Origin: Mucilaginibacter sp. PPCGB 2223
GTDB lineage: Bacteria > Bacteroidota > Bacteroidia > Sphingobacteriales > Sphingobacteriaceae
DNA: 64,000 bases
Direction: 5' to 3'
NCBI RefSeq assembly: GCF_001705515.1
Contig: NZ_MDJS01000004.1
Coordinates: forward strand, 595,972 to 659,971
Below, piece by piece: positions 26,156-34,319 of this stretch (its first letter is position 1; every line of letters starts with the position of its first letter). Below the pieces are notes generated by a model. That model searched no databases, had not been told where the DNA came from, and saw only the letters and a program-made list of their open reading frames with translations. The translations under genes were made by a program, and so were the position numbers.

Positions 26156-27568
26156 GTGGCTAAAACAAAAACTTCCTACTTCTGCCAGAGCTGTGGTTAC
26201 GAATCGCCTAAATGGCTGGGCAAATGCCCGAGCTGCAACCAATGGAATACCTTTGTCGAAGAGATCATCGAAAAAAGTAATGGTTCCATTCCTGATTGGA
26301 AGGCTACCGGTTCAACCTCTACCCAACGGTCCAACAAACCCGTATTGGTTTCGGAAGTGGTTTTTGAGGAAGACACCCGTTTGCTTACACCCGATAAAGA
26401 ATTCAACCGGGTATTGGGCGGAGGCATTGTACCGGGGTCGCTGGTGCTCATCGGCGGCGAGCCGGGCATCGGCAAATCAACCCTGATGCTGCAACTGGCC
26501 ATGAATATGCAAGGGATGAAAGTGCTGTACATCTCGGGCGAGGAAAGCGAACGGCAGATCAAAATGCGCGCCGAGCGCCTGGCGCCGAACGCGGGCAAAG
26601 CGGGAGGAGGCTGTTTTATTTTAACAGAAACCTCAACCCAAAATATATTTAAACAGATTGAGCAGCTACAGCCCGACCTGGTGGTTGTCGATTCGATCCA
26701 GACTTTATATTCGGCACACATCGAATCTACCCCGGGCAGTGTATCGCAGGTGCGCGAATGTACCGCCGAGCTGCTGCGTTTCGCCAAGGAAACGGCCACG
26801 CCTGTTTTCCTGATCGGCCACATTACTAAAGACGGTATGATAGCCGGGCCAAAAATACTGGAGCACATGGTGGATACTGTATTACAGTTCGAGGGCGACA
26901 GGCACCACGTTTACCGGATATTGCGTTCCATTAAAAACAGGTTCGGCTCATCGTCCGAGCTGGGTATTTACGAAATGTTAGGCGAAGGCTTGCGCGAGGT
27001 ATCCAACCCATCGGAAATCCTTTTATCACAGCGCGACGAGCCTTTGAGCGGCGTCACCATATCCGCCACACTCGAAGGATTACGGCCTATGCTCATCGAG
27101 ACCCAGGCCCTGGTGAGCACCTCGCCTTATGGCACGCCACAGCGTTCGGCAACCGGGTTTGATACCAAACGCATGAATATGCTGCTGGCTGTTTTAGAAA
27201 AACGCTGTGGCTTCCGCTTAGGTACCCAGGATGTATTTTTGAATATCACAGGCGGCATCCGGGTTGAAGACCCGGCGATCGACCTGGGCCTGGCTGCCGC
27301 TATTGTTTCTTCGCACCAGGACATTCCCGTTCCGTTTAAGACCTGTTTTGCTGCCGAGCTTGGCCTGAGCGGCGAGATACGCGCCGTTAACCGTGTTGAG
27401 CAGCGTATTGCCGAAGCACAGAAATTAGGTTTTGAGCAGATATTTATCTCCAAATACAATATGCCTTCGGCAGCAAAAGGCAACAAATCGCTCGATCTGT
27501 CGCGCTACAATATCGATATTAAACCCGTTGGCCGGATAGAGGAAGCTTTTAATTTATTATTTGGATAA
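26156..27568 (+). CDS. radA: DNA repair protein RadA
   Basis: A 470-residue RecA-like ATPase that drives branch migration in recombination. The N-terminal zinc finger is C10-x2-C13...C24-x2-C27, followed by Walker A GGEPGIGKST, the RadA-specific KNRFGSSSELG motif and a C-terminal Lon-like domain (GGIRVEDPAIDLGLAAAIVSS). I place the start at GTG 26156 (VAKTKTSYFC) because it puts the zinc finger at the usual distance. The longer open frame upstream runs through the AT-rich repeat described above. Confidence 0.97.
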   Translation: MAKTKTSYFCQSCGYESPKWLGKCPSCNQWNTFVEEIIEKSNGSIPDWKATGSTSTQRSNKPVLVSEVVFEEDTRLLTPDKEFNRVLGGGIVPGSLVLIGGEPGIGKSTLMLQLAMNMQGMKVLYISGEESERQIKMRAERLAPNAGKAGGGCFILTETSTQNIFKQIEQLQPDLVVVDSIQTLYSAHIESTPGSVSQVRECTAELLRFAKETATPVFLIGHITKDGMIAGPKILEHMVDTVLQFEGDRHHVYRILRSIKNRFGSSSELGIYEMLGEGLREVSNPSEILLSQRDEPLSGVTISATLEGLRPMLIETQALVSTSPYGTPQRSATGFDTKRMNMLLAVLEKRCGFRLGTQDVFLNITGGIRVEDPAIDLGLAAAIVSSHQDIPVPFKTCFAAELGLSGEIRAVNRVEQRIAEAQKLGFEQIFISKYNMPSAAKGNKSLDLSRYNIDIKPVGRIEEAFNLLFG

Positions 27569-27741
27569 AGCCCCCTAACCCCTAAAAGGGGAAACTGACG
27601 TGCAAATTGAAAAATGGCAGGTGTGTAAGTGTCTTTAGTTAGTCCGGATTTGTAATCCGGACTAATATAATATTGGAATTTGTAATCCCACTGGCGTAAA
27701 GTCAATCAAAGGCTTCCCCTTTAGGTGACGGGAGGGGCTCT
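27565..27741. repeat. CCCTCC-type repeat, copy 2, with a nested perfect palindrome
   Basis: Between the convergent ends of radA and the NHL gene. The outer part is an inverted pair: AGCCCCCTAACCCCTAAAAG near 27568 against TTTAGGTGACGGGAGGGGCT at the right end. Inside lies a perfect 12-base stem, TTAGTCCGGATT (27639-27650) and AATCCGGACTAA (27654-27665), with a TGT loop. A decayed second hairpin, GGAATTTGTAATCCC, is just after it. It probably acts as a bidirectional terminator. Confidence 0.7.
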
Positions 27742-29112
27742 CTACTGCAGCACCAGCTTCCTAACCTGGTTATTACCCGAATCGAGCACATACAAAGCGC
27801 CCTGGTAAAGCACCAGCGATTGCGGGGCATTAAATTGCGCGGCGGCGCCTGTTCCATTAGCAAAACCCGCAGTACTGCTGCCCGCCAATGTATACAATAC
27901 TTTAGCCGAAGTTAGTTCCATAACACGGCCCGCTGTGTCTACAAAATACAAATTTCCGTTGGCATCTATAGTGATACCGCAGGGGCTGTTCAGTGTTTTG
28001 CTTTGCGTATAGGTGCCGGCAATGGTTGTTACCAGGCCTGACGATATGACTATTTTACGAATAGCGTGATTGCCCTGGTCGCTTACATACAGGTTGGCGC
28101 CGGCAGCGTCGATGGCGATGCCGCTCGGGCTTCTGAATGCCGCCGCTGTACTGGTAGAATCTATATAACCGCCGGAAGTATAACCGGCAATTGTAGTTAC
28201 CACGCCTGCCGAAGTAATTTTACGAATGAGGTTATTGCCCATATCGGCCACGTACAGGTTACCGCTGCCGTCAATGGCTAAACCACGCGGGCTTTTAAAC
28301 GCCGAACCTGTACCGGTACCATCGGCATAGCCAGGTGTGCCGCTGCCCGCCAAAGTGGTTACTACACCCGCTGCGGTGATCTTCCTGATCATATTATTGC
28401 CATAATCGGCCACGTACACATTGCCGTTAGCATCGGCGACGGCCCCTTGCGGCGAGTAGAATTGCGCACCTAAGCCAATTCCGTCAACATAACCTAAGGT
28501 ACCGCTGCCGGCCAGGGTTGTTACCACCGCTCCGGTAGTTGCCTTCCTTACCGAGTTATTAAATGAATCGGCAATATACAGGTTGCCCGTTGCATCCACA
28601 GCCATACCCTTGGGTGTATTAAATTGCGCTGCGGTGCCCGTCCCGTTGGTATTACCCGCGGTTGTACTACCGGCAAATGTACTTACCACGGCTGTAGGCA
28701 TGGTAGTTGTTGAAGTAGTGGTGAATTTGACCACGCTGCCATAACCGGTACCGGCGGTACTGGTTGCAAAAGCCCTGACATAGTAGGTGGTATTGGCCGT
28801 TAAGCCGGTTAAATTTAACGTAAAAGACTTTTCTACAACCGCATCGATGGTCTTGCTGTCGGAAGTTGTTGGTGTCGAGTTGGTCGGGCTCCAGCAGATG
28901 CCGCGAACGGTAACGGTATCATCTCCGTTATAAATAATATTACCACCGCTTTGTGCGCCTGCAGAAGTAACATTAGCGATAACATTAGTTGTTTGCACAC
29001 CAGGCACAATACTGCTCGTAGTGGTATCGCTTTTGCTACAGCCTGTACCCAACAATGCGATAAACGCTAATATAGACGACAGAGCAAATAATGCAGGTAA
29101 GTTTCTTTTCAT
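27742..29112 (-). CDS. NHL-repeat lipoprotein with an N-terminal Ig-like / fibronectin-type domain
   Basis: A 456-residue surface or periplasmic lipoprotein. The signal ends in a lipobox (LGTGC, Cys25) and a Ser/Thr linker follows. A beta-sandwich domain of Fn3 type occupies about 35-130 (SGGNIIYNGDDTVTVRGICW, then YYVRAFATSTAGTGYGS). Then come about six NHL blades of roughly 50 residues, each with a GxAVD..GNLYVAD..N..IRKIT..G.V.TLAG pattern. NHL propellers bind ligands or proteins. The start at ATG 29112 gives the best signal peptide. Confidence 0.9.
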   Translation of the reverse strand: MKRNLPALFALSSILAFIALLGTGCSKSDTTTSSIVPGVQTTNVIANVTSAGAQSGGNIIYNGDDTVTVRGICWSPTNSTPTTSDSKTIDAVVEKSFTLNLTGLTANTTYYVRAFATSTAGTGYGSVVKFTTTSTTTMPTAVVSTFAGSTTAGNTNGTGTAAQFNTPKGMAVDATGNLYIADSFNNSVRKATTGAVVTTLAGSGTLGYVDGIGLGAQFYSPQGAVADANGNVYVADYGNNMIRKITAAGVVTTLAGSGTPGYADGTGTGSAFKSPRGLAIDGSGNLYVADMGNNLIRKITSAGVVTTIAGYTSGGYIDSTSTAAAFRSPSGIAIDAAGANLYVSDQGNHAIRKIVISSGLVTTIAGTYTQSKTLNSPCGITIDANGNLYFVDTAGRVMELTSAKVLYTLAGSSTAGFANGTGAAAQFNAPQSLVLYQGALYVLDSGNNQVRKLVLQ

Positions 29113-29263
29113 GGCGATAAAGGTGTTGGCCAAAGATGAATTTTAGATGAATTTCGGTTCCGAAAATAGCCAATGCATATCAAAAATAAAGTTTTTTAAC
29201 AATAATTAACAGTAGTGAACCAAGTGTATGCTGCAATTGTTACATATATAAAAAACCCGTCAG

Positions 29264-29728
29264 ATGAAAACATTCACCTCCATCCTGTTCCTCATGGCTA
29301 TTGGCCATGCTGTTATAGCTCAAAAACATACGCCGCTGCCGCATGGTATGCTGTACGGGCAAAAAGTTAATACTTTGGATATGATGCCTGCCTATAAGCT
29401 CGAAGCCTTTATGGGTAAAAAAGTGCGGGTATCAACCACTATAAGCGGTAAGGTTTTGCGGGTAACCCAATCCAATGGCGGATGGTTTGAGATGGATGGA
29501 GGCAGCGGGCGTATCATCAAAGTGCATTTTCGCGATTATGGTATCAACCTGCCAACTGACTTGAGGGGGCGCCAGGTAATAATTGAAGGTGTGGCCCAAA
29601 AACAATTTATTGCCGACGATATGCAGCACTTTGCCGGCGACACCGTTGCAGGGAAAAAAGAGCATCAAATAAAGACCAACCCTAAACGGGTGTTAAGTTT
29701 TGAAGCGAAGGGGTTGATGGTTTTGTGA
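29264..29728 (+). CDS. Exported DUF4920-like protein
   Basis: A 154-residue protein with a cleavable signal peptide (MKTFTSILFLMAIGHAVIAQ). The core fits DUF4920 / OB-fold-like proteins: MGKKVRVSTTISGKVLRV, GGWFEMDG, HFRDYGINLPTDLRGRQVII and EGVAQKQF. Such small exported proteins have no known activity. It is a single gene, divergent from the NHL lipoprotein and convergent with carB. Confidence 0.85.
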   Translation: MKTFTSILFLMAIGHAVIAQKHTPLPHGMLYGQKVNTLDMMPAYKLEAFMGKKVRVSTTISGKVLRVTQSNGGWFEMDGGSGRIIKVHFRDYGINLPTDLRGRQVIIEGVAQKQFIADDMQHFAGDTVAGKKEHQIKTNPKRVLSFEAKGLMVL

Positions 29729-29784
29729 TTTGAGTAAGGAACAAGGAGCAAAGATCAAAGACATCATTATACATCATAAAATAA

Positions 29785-29819
29785 CAAGGAGCAAGAAAAT
29801 CCTTATTTCTTGCTCCTTG
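29785..29819. terminator. 14-base perfect hairpin between DUF4920 and carB ends
   Basis: CAAGGAGCAAGAAA (29785-29798) and TTTCTTGCTCCTTG (29806-29819) form a perfect 14-base stem with a 7-base loop. The flanking sequence has degenerate GGAACAA / GGAGCAA / AGATCAA tandem words. It is probably a bidirectional terminator grown from a dispersed low-complexity repeat. Confidence 0.65.
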
Positions 29820-29831
29820 CTCGAAAAATCC

Positions 29832-32651
29832 TTATTTTGAAAGGTACATCGATTTCTCTTTGTACAGGTGCCTGAAGTACGGGTCTTCCAGATCAGGTAT
29901 AAAGCGGATCGCTTCGCCGGTCGATTTCATTTCGGGGCCAAGCTCCTTGGTCACTTCGGGGAATTTATCGTACGAGAATACCGGTTCTTTAATGGCATAA
30001 CCTTTTAATTTGCGCTCTATTTTAAAATCTTTGATCTTGTTTGCTTCGAGCATCACCTTTGCAGCAATGTTAATATAGGGCACATCATAAGCTTTCGCGA
30101 TAAATGGCACCGTACGCGATGCGCGCGGGTTGGCCTCGATTACATATACCTTCTCATCTTTAATAGCGAACTGGATATTCAATAAGCCGCGTACGTTAAG
30201 CGCTTTGGCTATTTTAACGGTATGGTCTTCCATCTGCTTGATCAAGTTGGCCGACAAGTTGAACGGCGGCAGCACAGCCGACGAATCGCCCGAGTGGATA
30301 CCCGCAGGCTCGATATGCTCCATCAAACCGATGATATGTACCTCGTCGCCATCGCAGATCGAGTCCGACTCGGCTTCTTCCGCCCTGTCCAAAAAGTGGT
30401 CGATCAGCACGCGGTTGCCGGGCAGGTTTTTCAACAGGTTTACTACCGCTTTCTCCAGGTCCTCATCGTTGATCACGATACTCATGCCCTGGCCGCCTAA
30501 CACATAGCTCGGGCGAACCAGCACGGGGTAACCAACCTGGTTAGCTACCTCGATGGCTTCTTCGGCACTCTCGGCAACACCGTATTTAGGATATGGGATA
30601 CCCAGTTCTTTCAACAGATCGGAAAAACGGCCGCGGTCTTCGGCGATATCCATATTATTGAACGAGGTACCGATGATTTTGATCCCGTGCTCGTGAAGTT
30701 TTTCGGCCATTTTTAAGGCGGTTTGGCCGCCCAATTGTACGATCACACCCTCGGGTTTTTCGAGGTCGATAATCTCGCGCACATGTTCCCAGAACACCGG
30801 CTCAAAGTATAGCTTATCGGCCATGTTAAAGTCGGTGGATACGGTTTCGGGGTTACAGTTCACCATGATCGATTCGAAACCGCATTCTTTCGCGGCAAGC
30901 AAACCGTGTACGCAGCTGTAATCAAACTCGATACCCTGGCCGATACGGTTAGGGCCCGAGCCCAATACGATGATCTTTTTCCTGTCGGATGGGATCGATT
31001 CGTTCTCGCCGTCGTAAGTCGAGTAATAATATGGCGTTTTAGCCGGAAACTCGGCTGCGCAGGTATCCACCATTTTGTAAACGCGGCGTATGCCCAGTTC
31101 TTTACGGCGCTGGTATACATCCTCTTCGGTAGTGCTGTTACCTAAAATGTAAGCAATCTGCACATCGCTAAAGCCTTTTTGTTTCAGGGTGATCAAAAAT
31201 TCTTCGGGGATATTGTTCACCGAATAGCGGCGCAGCTCGGCTTCGAGGTTGATCAGCTCCTGTATCTGGTTTAAAAACCAGCGGTCTATCTTTGTCGTTT
31301 TACGTATCGATTCGATGGGTACGCCTAAACTCATCGCATCGTAAATATGGAACAGCCTGTCCCAGCTTGGTTTTTCGAGGCTGTGCATAATCTCGTCGAG
31401 GTTGCGGCTCTGGCGACCGTCGGCACCTAAACCTGCGCGGCCGATCTCCAAACTCTGACAAGCTTTTTGCAACGCCTCAATAAAGCTGCGGCCAATGCCC
31501 ATCACCTCACCTACCGATTTCATCTGCAGGCCAAGTTCGCGGTTGGCGCCTTTAAACTTATCAAAGTTCCAGCGCGGTATTTTTACGATCACGTAATCCA
31601 GCGTCGGCTCAAAGTAGGCCGAAGTGGTTTTGGTGATCTGATTTTCTATTTCATCCAGGTTATAGCCGATAGCTAATTTTGCAGCAATTTTTGCGATCGG
31701 GTAACCGGTAGCTTTTGATGCCAGGGCCGAAGAACGCGATACACGCGGGTTGATCTCGATAGCGATGATCGTTTCATCGGCCGGGTTAACCGAGAACTGT
31801 ACGTTACAGCCGCCGGCAAAGTTACCGATGGCGCGCATCATGCGGATGGCCTGGTTACGCATTTCCTGGTAGCAGCGGTCGCTCAGGGTCATGGCCGGGG
31901 CCACGGTGATCGAGTCGCCGGTGTGGATACCCATCGGGTCGAAGTTCTCGATCGAGCAGATGATGATCACGTTATCGTTATTATCGCGCAGCAGTTCAAG
32001 CTCGTATTCTTTCCAGCCTAAAACGGCCTGCTCAACCAACACCTCATGTGTAGGCGAAGCTTGCAAGCCGCGGTTCAAAGCGGCGTCAAAGTCTTCTTTT
32101 TTATGTACAAAGCCTGCGCCTTTACCGCCTAAGGTATAGCTCGGGCGGATAACCAGCGGGAAGCCTATTTTCTGCGCAGCTTCTTTACCTTCTAAAAACG
32201 AGTTGGCAATTTTCGAGGTTGCAACACCCACGCCGATATCCACCATCAGCTGGCGGAAGGCCTCGCGGTTTTCGGTCTTTTCGATCGCGGCGATATCAAC
32301 ACCTACGATCTTCACATTGTATTTTTTCCAGATTCCCCGTTCGTCGGCCTCGATACACAGGTTCAGCGCTGTTTGGCCGCCCATGGTTGGCAGTACGGCA
32401 TCAATCTTTTGCTCCTGCAATATTTTTTCGATGCTTTCGCAGGTTAAGGGCAGCAGGTACACGTGGTCGGCAATGACGTTATCCGTCATGATAGTTGCCG
32501 GGTTGCTGTTGATAATGGATACGGATATGCCTTCGTCTTTAAGCGACAGGGCTGCTTGCGAGCCGGCATAATCAAATTCGCAGGCCTGGCCGATAATAAT
32601 AGGGCCAGAACCGATGATCAGAATGGACTTAATGGAGTTATCTTTGGGCAT
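29832..32651 (-). CDS. carB: Carbamoyl-phosphate synthase large chain, lacking the MGS domain
   Basis: A 939-residue enzyme that makes carbamoyl phosphate from bicarbonate, ammonia and two ATP for arginine and pyrimidine synthesis. Two ATP-grasp synthetase halves are visible, with repeated IGSGPIIIGQACEFDYAG / LGSGPNRIGQGIEFDYS, MGGQTALN / LGGQTALK and EINPRVSRSSALASK / EANPRASRTVPFIAK. The C-terminus stops soon after LGPEMKSTGEAI, so the roughly 130-residue MGS-like allosteric domain of E. coli CarB (1073 residues) is missing. The carA gene is not in the window. This short form seems usual in the group, from memory. Confidence 0.96.
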   Translation of the reverse strand: MPKDNSIKSILIIGSGPIIIGQACEFDYAGSQAALSLKDEGISVSIINSNPATIMTDNVIADHVYLLPLTCESIEKILQEQKIDAVLPTMGGQTALNLCIEADERGIWKKYNVKIVGVDIAAIEKTENREAFRQLMVDIGVGVATSKIANSFLEGKEAAQKIGFPLVIRPSYTLGGKGAGFVHKKEDFDAALNRGLQASPTHEVLVEQAVLGWKEYELELLRDNNDNVIIICSIENFDPMGIHTGDSITVAPAMTLSDRCYQEMRNQAIRMMRAIGNFAGGCNVQFSVNPADETIIAIEINPRVSRSSALASKATGYPIAKIAAKLAIGYNLDEIENQITKTTSAYFEPTLDYVIVKIPRWNFDKFKGANRELGLQMKSVGEVMGIGRSFIEALQKACQSLEIGRAGLGADGRQSRNLDEIMHSLEKPSWDRLFHIYDAMSLGVPIESIRKTTKIDRWFLNQIQELINLEAELRRYSVNNIPEEFLITLKQKGFSDVQIAYILGNSTTEEDVYQRRKELGIRRVYKMVDTCAAEFPAKTPYYYSTYDGENESIPSDRKKIIVLGSGPNRIGQGIEFDYSCVHGLLAAKECGFESIMVNCNPETVSTDFNMADKLYFEPVFWEHVREIIDLEKPEGVIVQLGGQTALKMAEKLHEHGIKIIGTSFNNMDIAEDRGRFSDLLKELGIPYPKYGVAESAEEAIEVANQVGYPVLVRPSYVLGGQGMSIVINDEDLEKAVVNLLKNLPGNRVLIDHFLDRAEEAESDSICDGDEVHIIGLMEHIEPAGIHSGDSSAVLPPFNLSANLIKQMEDHTVKIAKALNVRGLLNIQFAIKDEKVYVIEANPRASRTVPFIAKAYDVPYINIAAKVMLEANKIKDFKIERKLKGYAIKEPVFSYDKFPEVTKELGPEMKSTGEAIRFIPDLEDPYFRHLYKEKSMYLSK

Positions 32652-32720
32652 AGGGCTTTTTTTGAAAAAGTCTAAAGTTGTGACCGTAAACCGGCTTATT
32701 ACTATGCGCTTAATTGGGAG

Positions 32721-32753
32721 ATCCCGTTTGTTGCGTTTCGGGATGCAAAGATA
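32721..32753 (-). promoter_or_regulatory. carB promoter box with an adjoining palindrome
   Basis: On the minus strand TATCTTTG (32753-32746) is a good -7 box; no clear -33 TTG is seen. Immediately downstream, ATCCCG and CGGGAT (32721-32726 and 32739-32744) form an interrupted palindrome around the expected start of transcription, about 90 bases before carB. It could be an operator or a leader hairpin. Confidence 0.45.
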
Positions 32754-32984
32754 GGTTTTTGTAACGGGTTGGCCTAAGGTTTTTTTGAAATTTAATATAA
32801 GCTATAGGATGCCTGTAAATTCTGTTATTACAGGTCTTTTTATAACAGAATTTACAGTTTTCGATCGCCTTAAGCAAATAAAATTCAGCAGCGATAATGG
32901 AACATTGCCGCCACCGGCCGGTTTAGTGTCCTCGCTGAACGGTAACTCTAATGTAAGCACCCACACTTACATCACCTACAATTG

Positions 32985-33082
32985 CAAAATTCGCAACGCT
33001 TTTTACAGGCACATGGGTATTTATGGGTATTCTTCAATTAACTTTCTTAATCCGGTTACCATTCTCGCAATGGTGATCAAAT
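32985..33082. repeat. ATGGGTATTTATGGGTAT dispersed repeat, copy A
   Basis: Shares AAATTCGCAACGCTTTT, then ACATGGGTATTTATGGGTAT about 10 bases later, with copies at 47586-47680 and 47735-47830. A common tail (ATT..CGCAATG.T) follows about 50 bases on. All three copies are in the same orientation. Confidence 0.7.
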
Positions 33083-33128
33083 AAGTCCGTCGCCTCAATA
33101 TATGCATTTTTGGCCAAAAAAACAAGCA

Positions 33129-33344
33129 TTATTGATCGGCTTCTTTATAAAAGTACGAACGTAAAAAGCCTTTCCTAATAAAATATATACGCTGCGCCAC
33201 TTGCCCGGCCTGCAGTAACAAGGTTTTCTTTTTAAACTCCTCTTCAAGCAAATACGTTCCCATCTTCTGCTGTAAAGGCACAGATAAAATGGTAATATTA
33301 TTTAGCGTTTGGAGTAGCTGGCGGTTTCCATCATCACTAATCAC
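33129..33344 (-). pseudogene. Truncated Crp/Fnr-family regulator fragment
   Basis: 71 codons resembling the start of a Bacteroidota Crp/Fnr protein: LLQTLNNITILSVPLQQKM, then the cNMP-binding-fold segment LLLQAGQVAQRIYFIRKGFL, then a stop after YKEADQ. A complete family member has about 190 residues with a C-terminal helix-turn-helix, which is absent here. The GTG start overlaps the end of the TonB-domain gene by 8 bases. No continuation in another frame was found downstream, so it is a remnant, not a simple frameshift. Confidence 0.7.
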
Positions 33345-34319
33345 TCAGTGCAAAATTAAGCGGCACGGTATATTCTACAACAACGGCTCGGCCATAAAAT
33401 ATTCCGGGCTTCCATTTAGGCGATTTTTTTAAAACGCGCAATGCCTCCTGTGCCAGTTCGTCGCTGCCACCGTTATTCAAAACTTTAAACGAAGTTAACC
33501 TACCGTCCTTTTCAACCAGAAACCTGATGAAAACTTTGCCTTGTACATTATTTCTGCGCGCATTTACCGGATAACGAATATTCTCTACCAAAAAATTATC
33601 AAAAGCATCTTCGCCGCCATTAAAAGCCGGTTCTATGCGGCGTTGGGTATAATTTACTACGGCCCCGGTACTATCGGCCGCTTGCCCCGATAGCAACTTC
33701 CCGTTATCATACTTTTCGATAAAAGTTATTTTGTTGGGTTCGGTACCTTTCCAGTCACCGTCGCGCAAACCGCCCTTTAAGTTGCCTTCCTCTTCAATTT
33801 TTTTAAAATCGTCGCGATAGCCTATATAGTAGCCATTGCCATCGACAAGCATATGCTTCCCGGTCGAGTCGTTATTGGCCATGATCTTGTAATCCGTTCT
33901 GAAATGCGGATCGGTTGCTTTAGGCGCCGGGTACCAGGTAGCCCGGTACAGTTTGCCGTTAGGGTAATACTCAAAGTCATTACCATCCGTTTTACCACCC
34001 TTATAAACTGCAACCTCTTTTCTGTTTCCCGTCGGGTAAAATTCTACGCCCTGCCCTTTGTAAACCGGCGGATCTATTTTCGATGTCTTACTTATAAACT
34101 TTAGTTTACCGCTGGTATAATATTCTTTTATGTTGTATAGTGTAGTCCCCGAGTCGGGCTCGCTTACAATGCGGATATAATCGGCGCTGTCTTTACTGTT
34201 AACATGGCGGCCGTCATTTTTCATAAAATACACATTTTGCCGTTGGGCAAAAGCAACCGCGCCTGCCAAAAGGCAAACACTAATATGATCGCCTTGCGGA
34301 TATATTTTATCATACTCAT
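33337..34319 (-). CDS. TonB-domain protein with MORN-like repeats, probable frameshift in the signal peptide
   Basis: Paralogue of the gene before it. The intact part (from 34269, 310 codons) has Y.NG...G-type repeats (EYYTSGKLKFISK, EFYPTGNRKEVAVY, EYYPNGKLYRATWY) at about 40-130. A TonB C-terminal domain occupies about 225-310 (YPVNARRNNVQGKVFIRFLV...). The natural ATG at 34319 overlaps the upstream TGA (ATGA), but this frame and the main frame differ by one base within the signal peptide. In the main frame SVCLLAGAVAFAQ matches the paralogue's SGCLLAGAYAFAQ but has no ATG. Export is therefore probably lost unless this is a sequencing error. Confidence 0.75.

Larger units (their letters stand above)
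32652..33128. other. Intergenic region upstream of carB
   Basis: 477 bases holding the carB promoter region and one copy of the ATGGGTATTTATGGGTAT dispersed repeat (32985-33082), both listed separately. TTCTGTTATTACAGGTCT and ATAACAGAATTTACAG near 32820-32860 are small inverted words. No gene is supported. Confidence 0.5.

Noticed and set aside
32785..33084. A 99-codon plus-strand gene upstream of carB
   Set aside because: Its end is made of the dispersed repeat (HMGIYGY) and the rest has no protein-like pattern or start signal.
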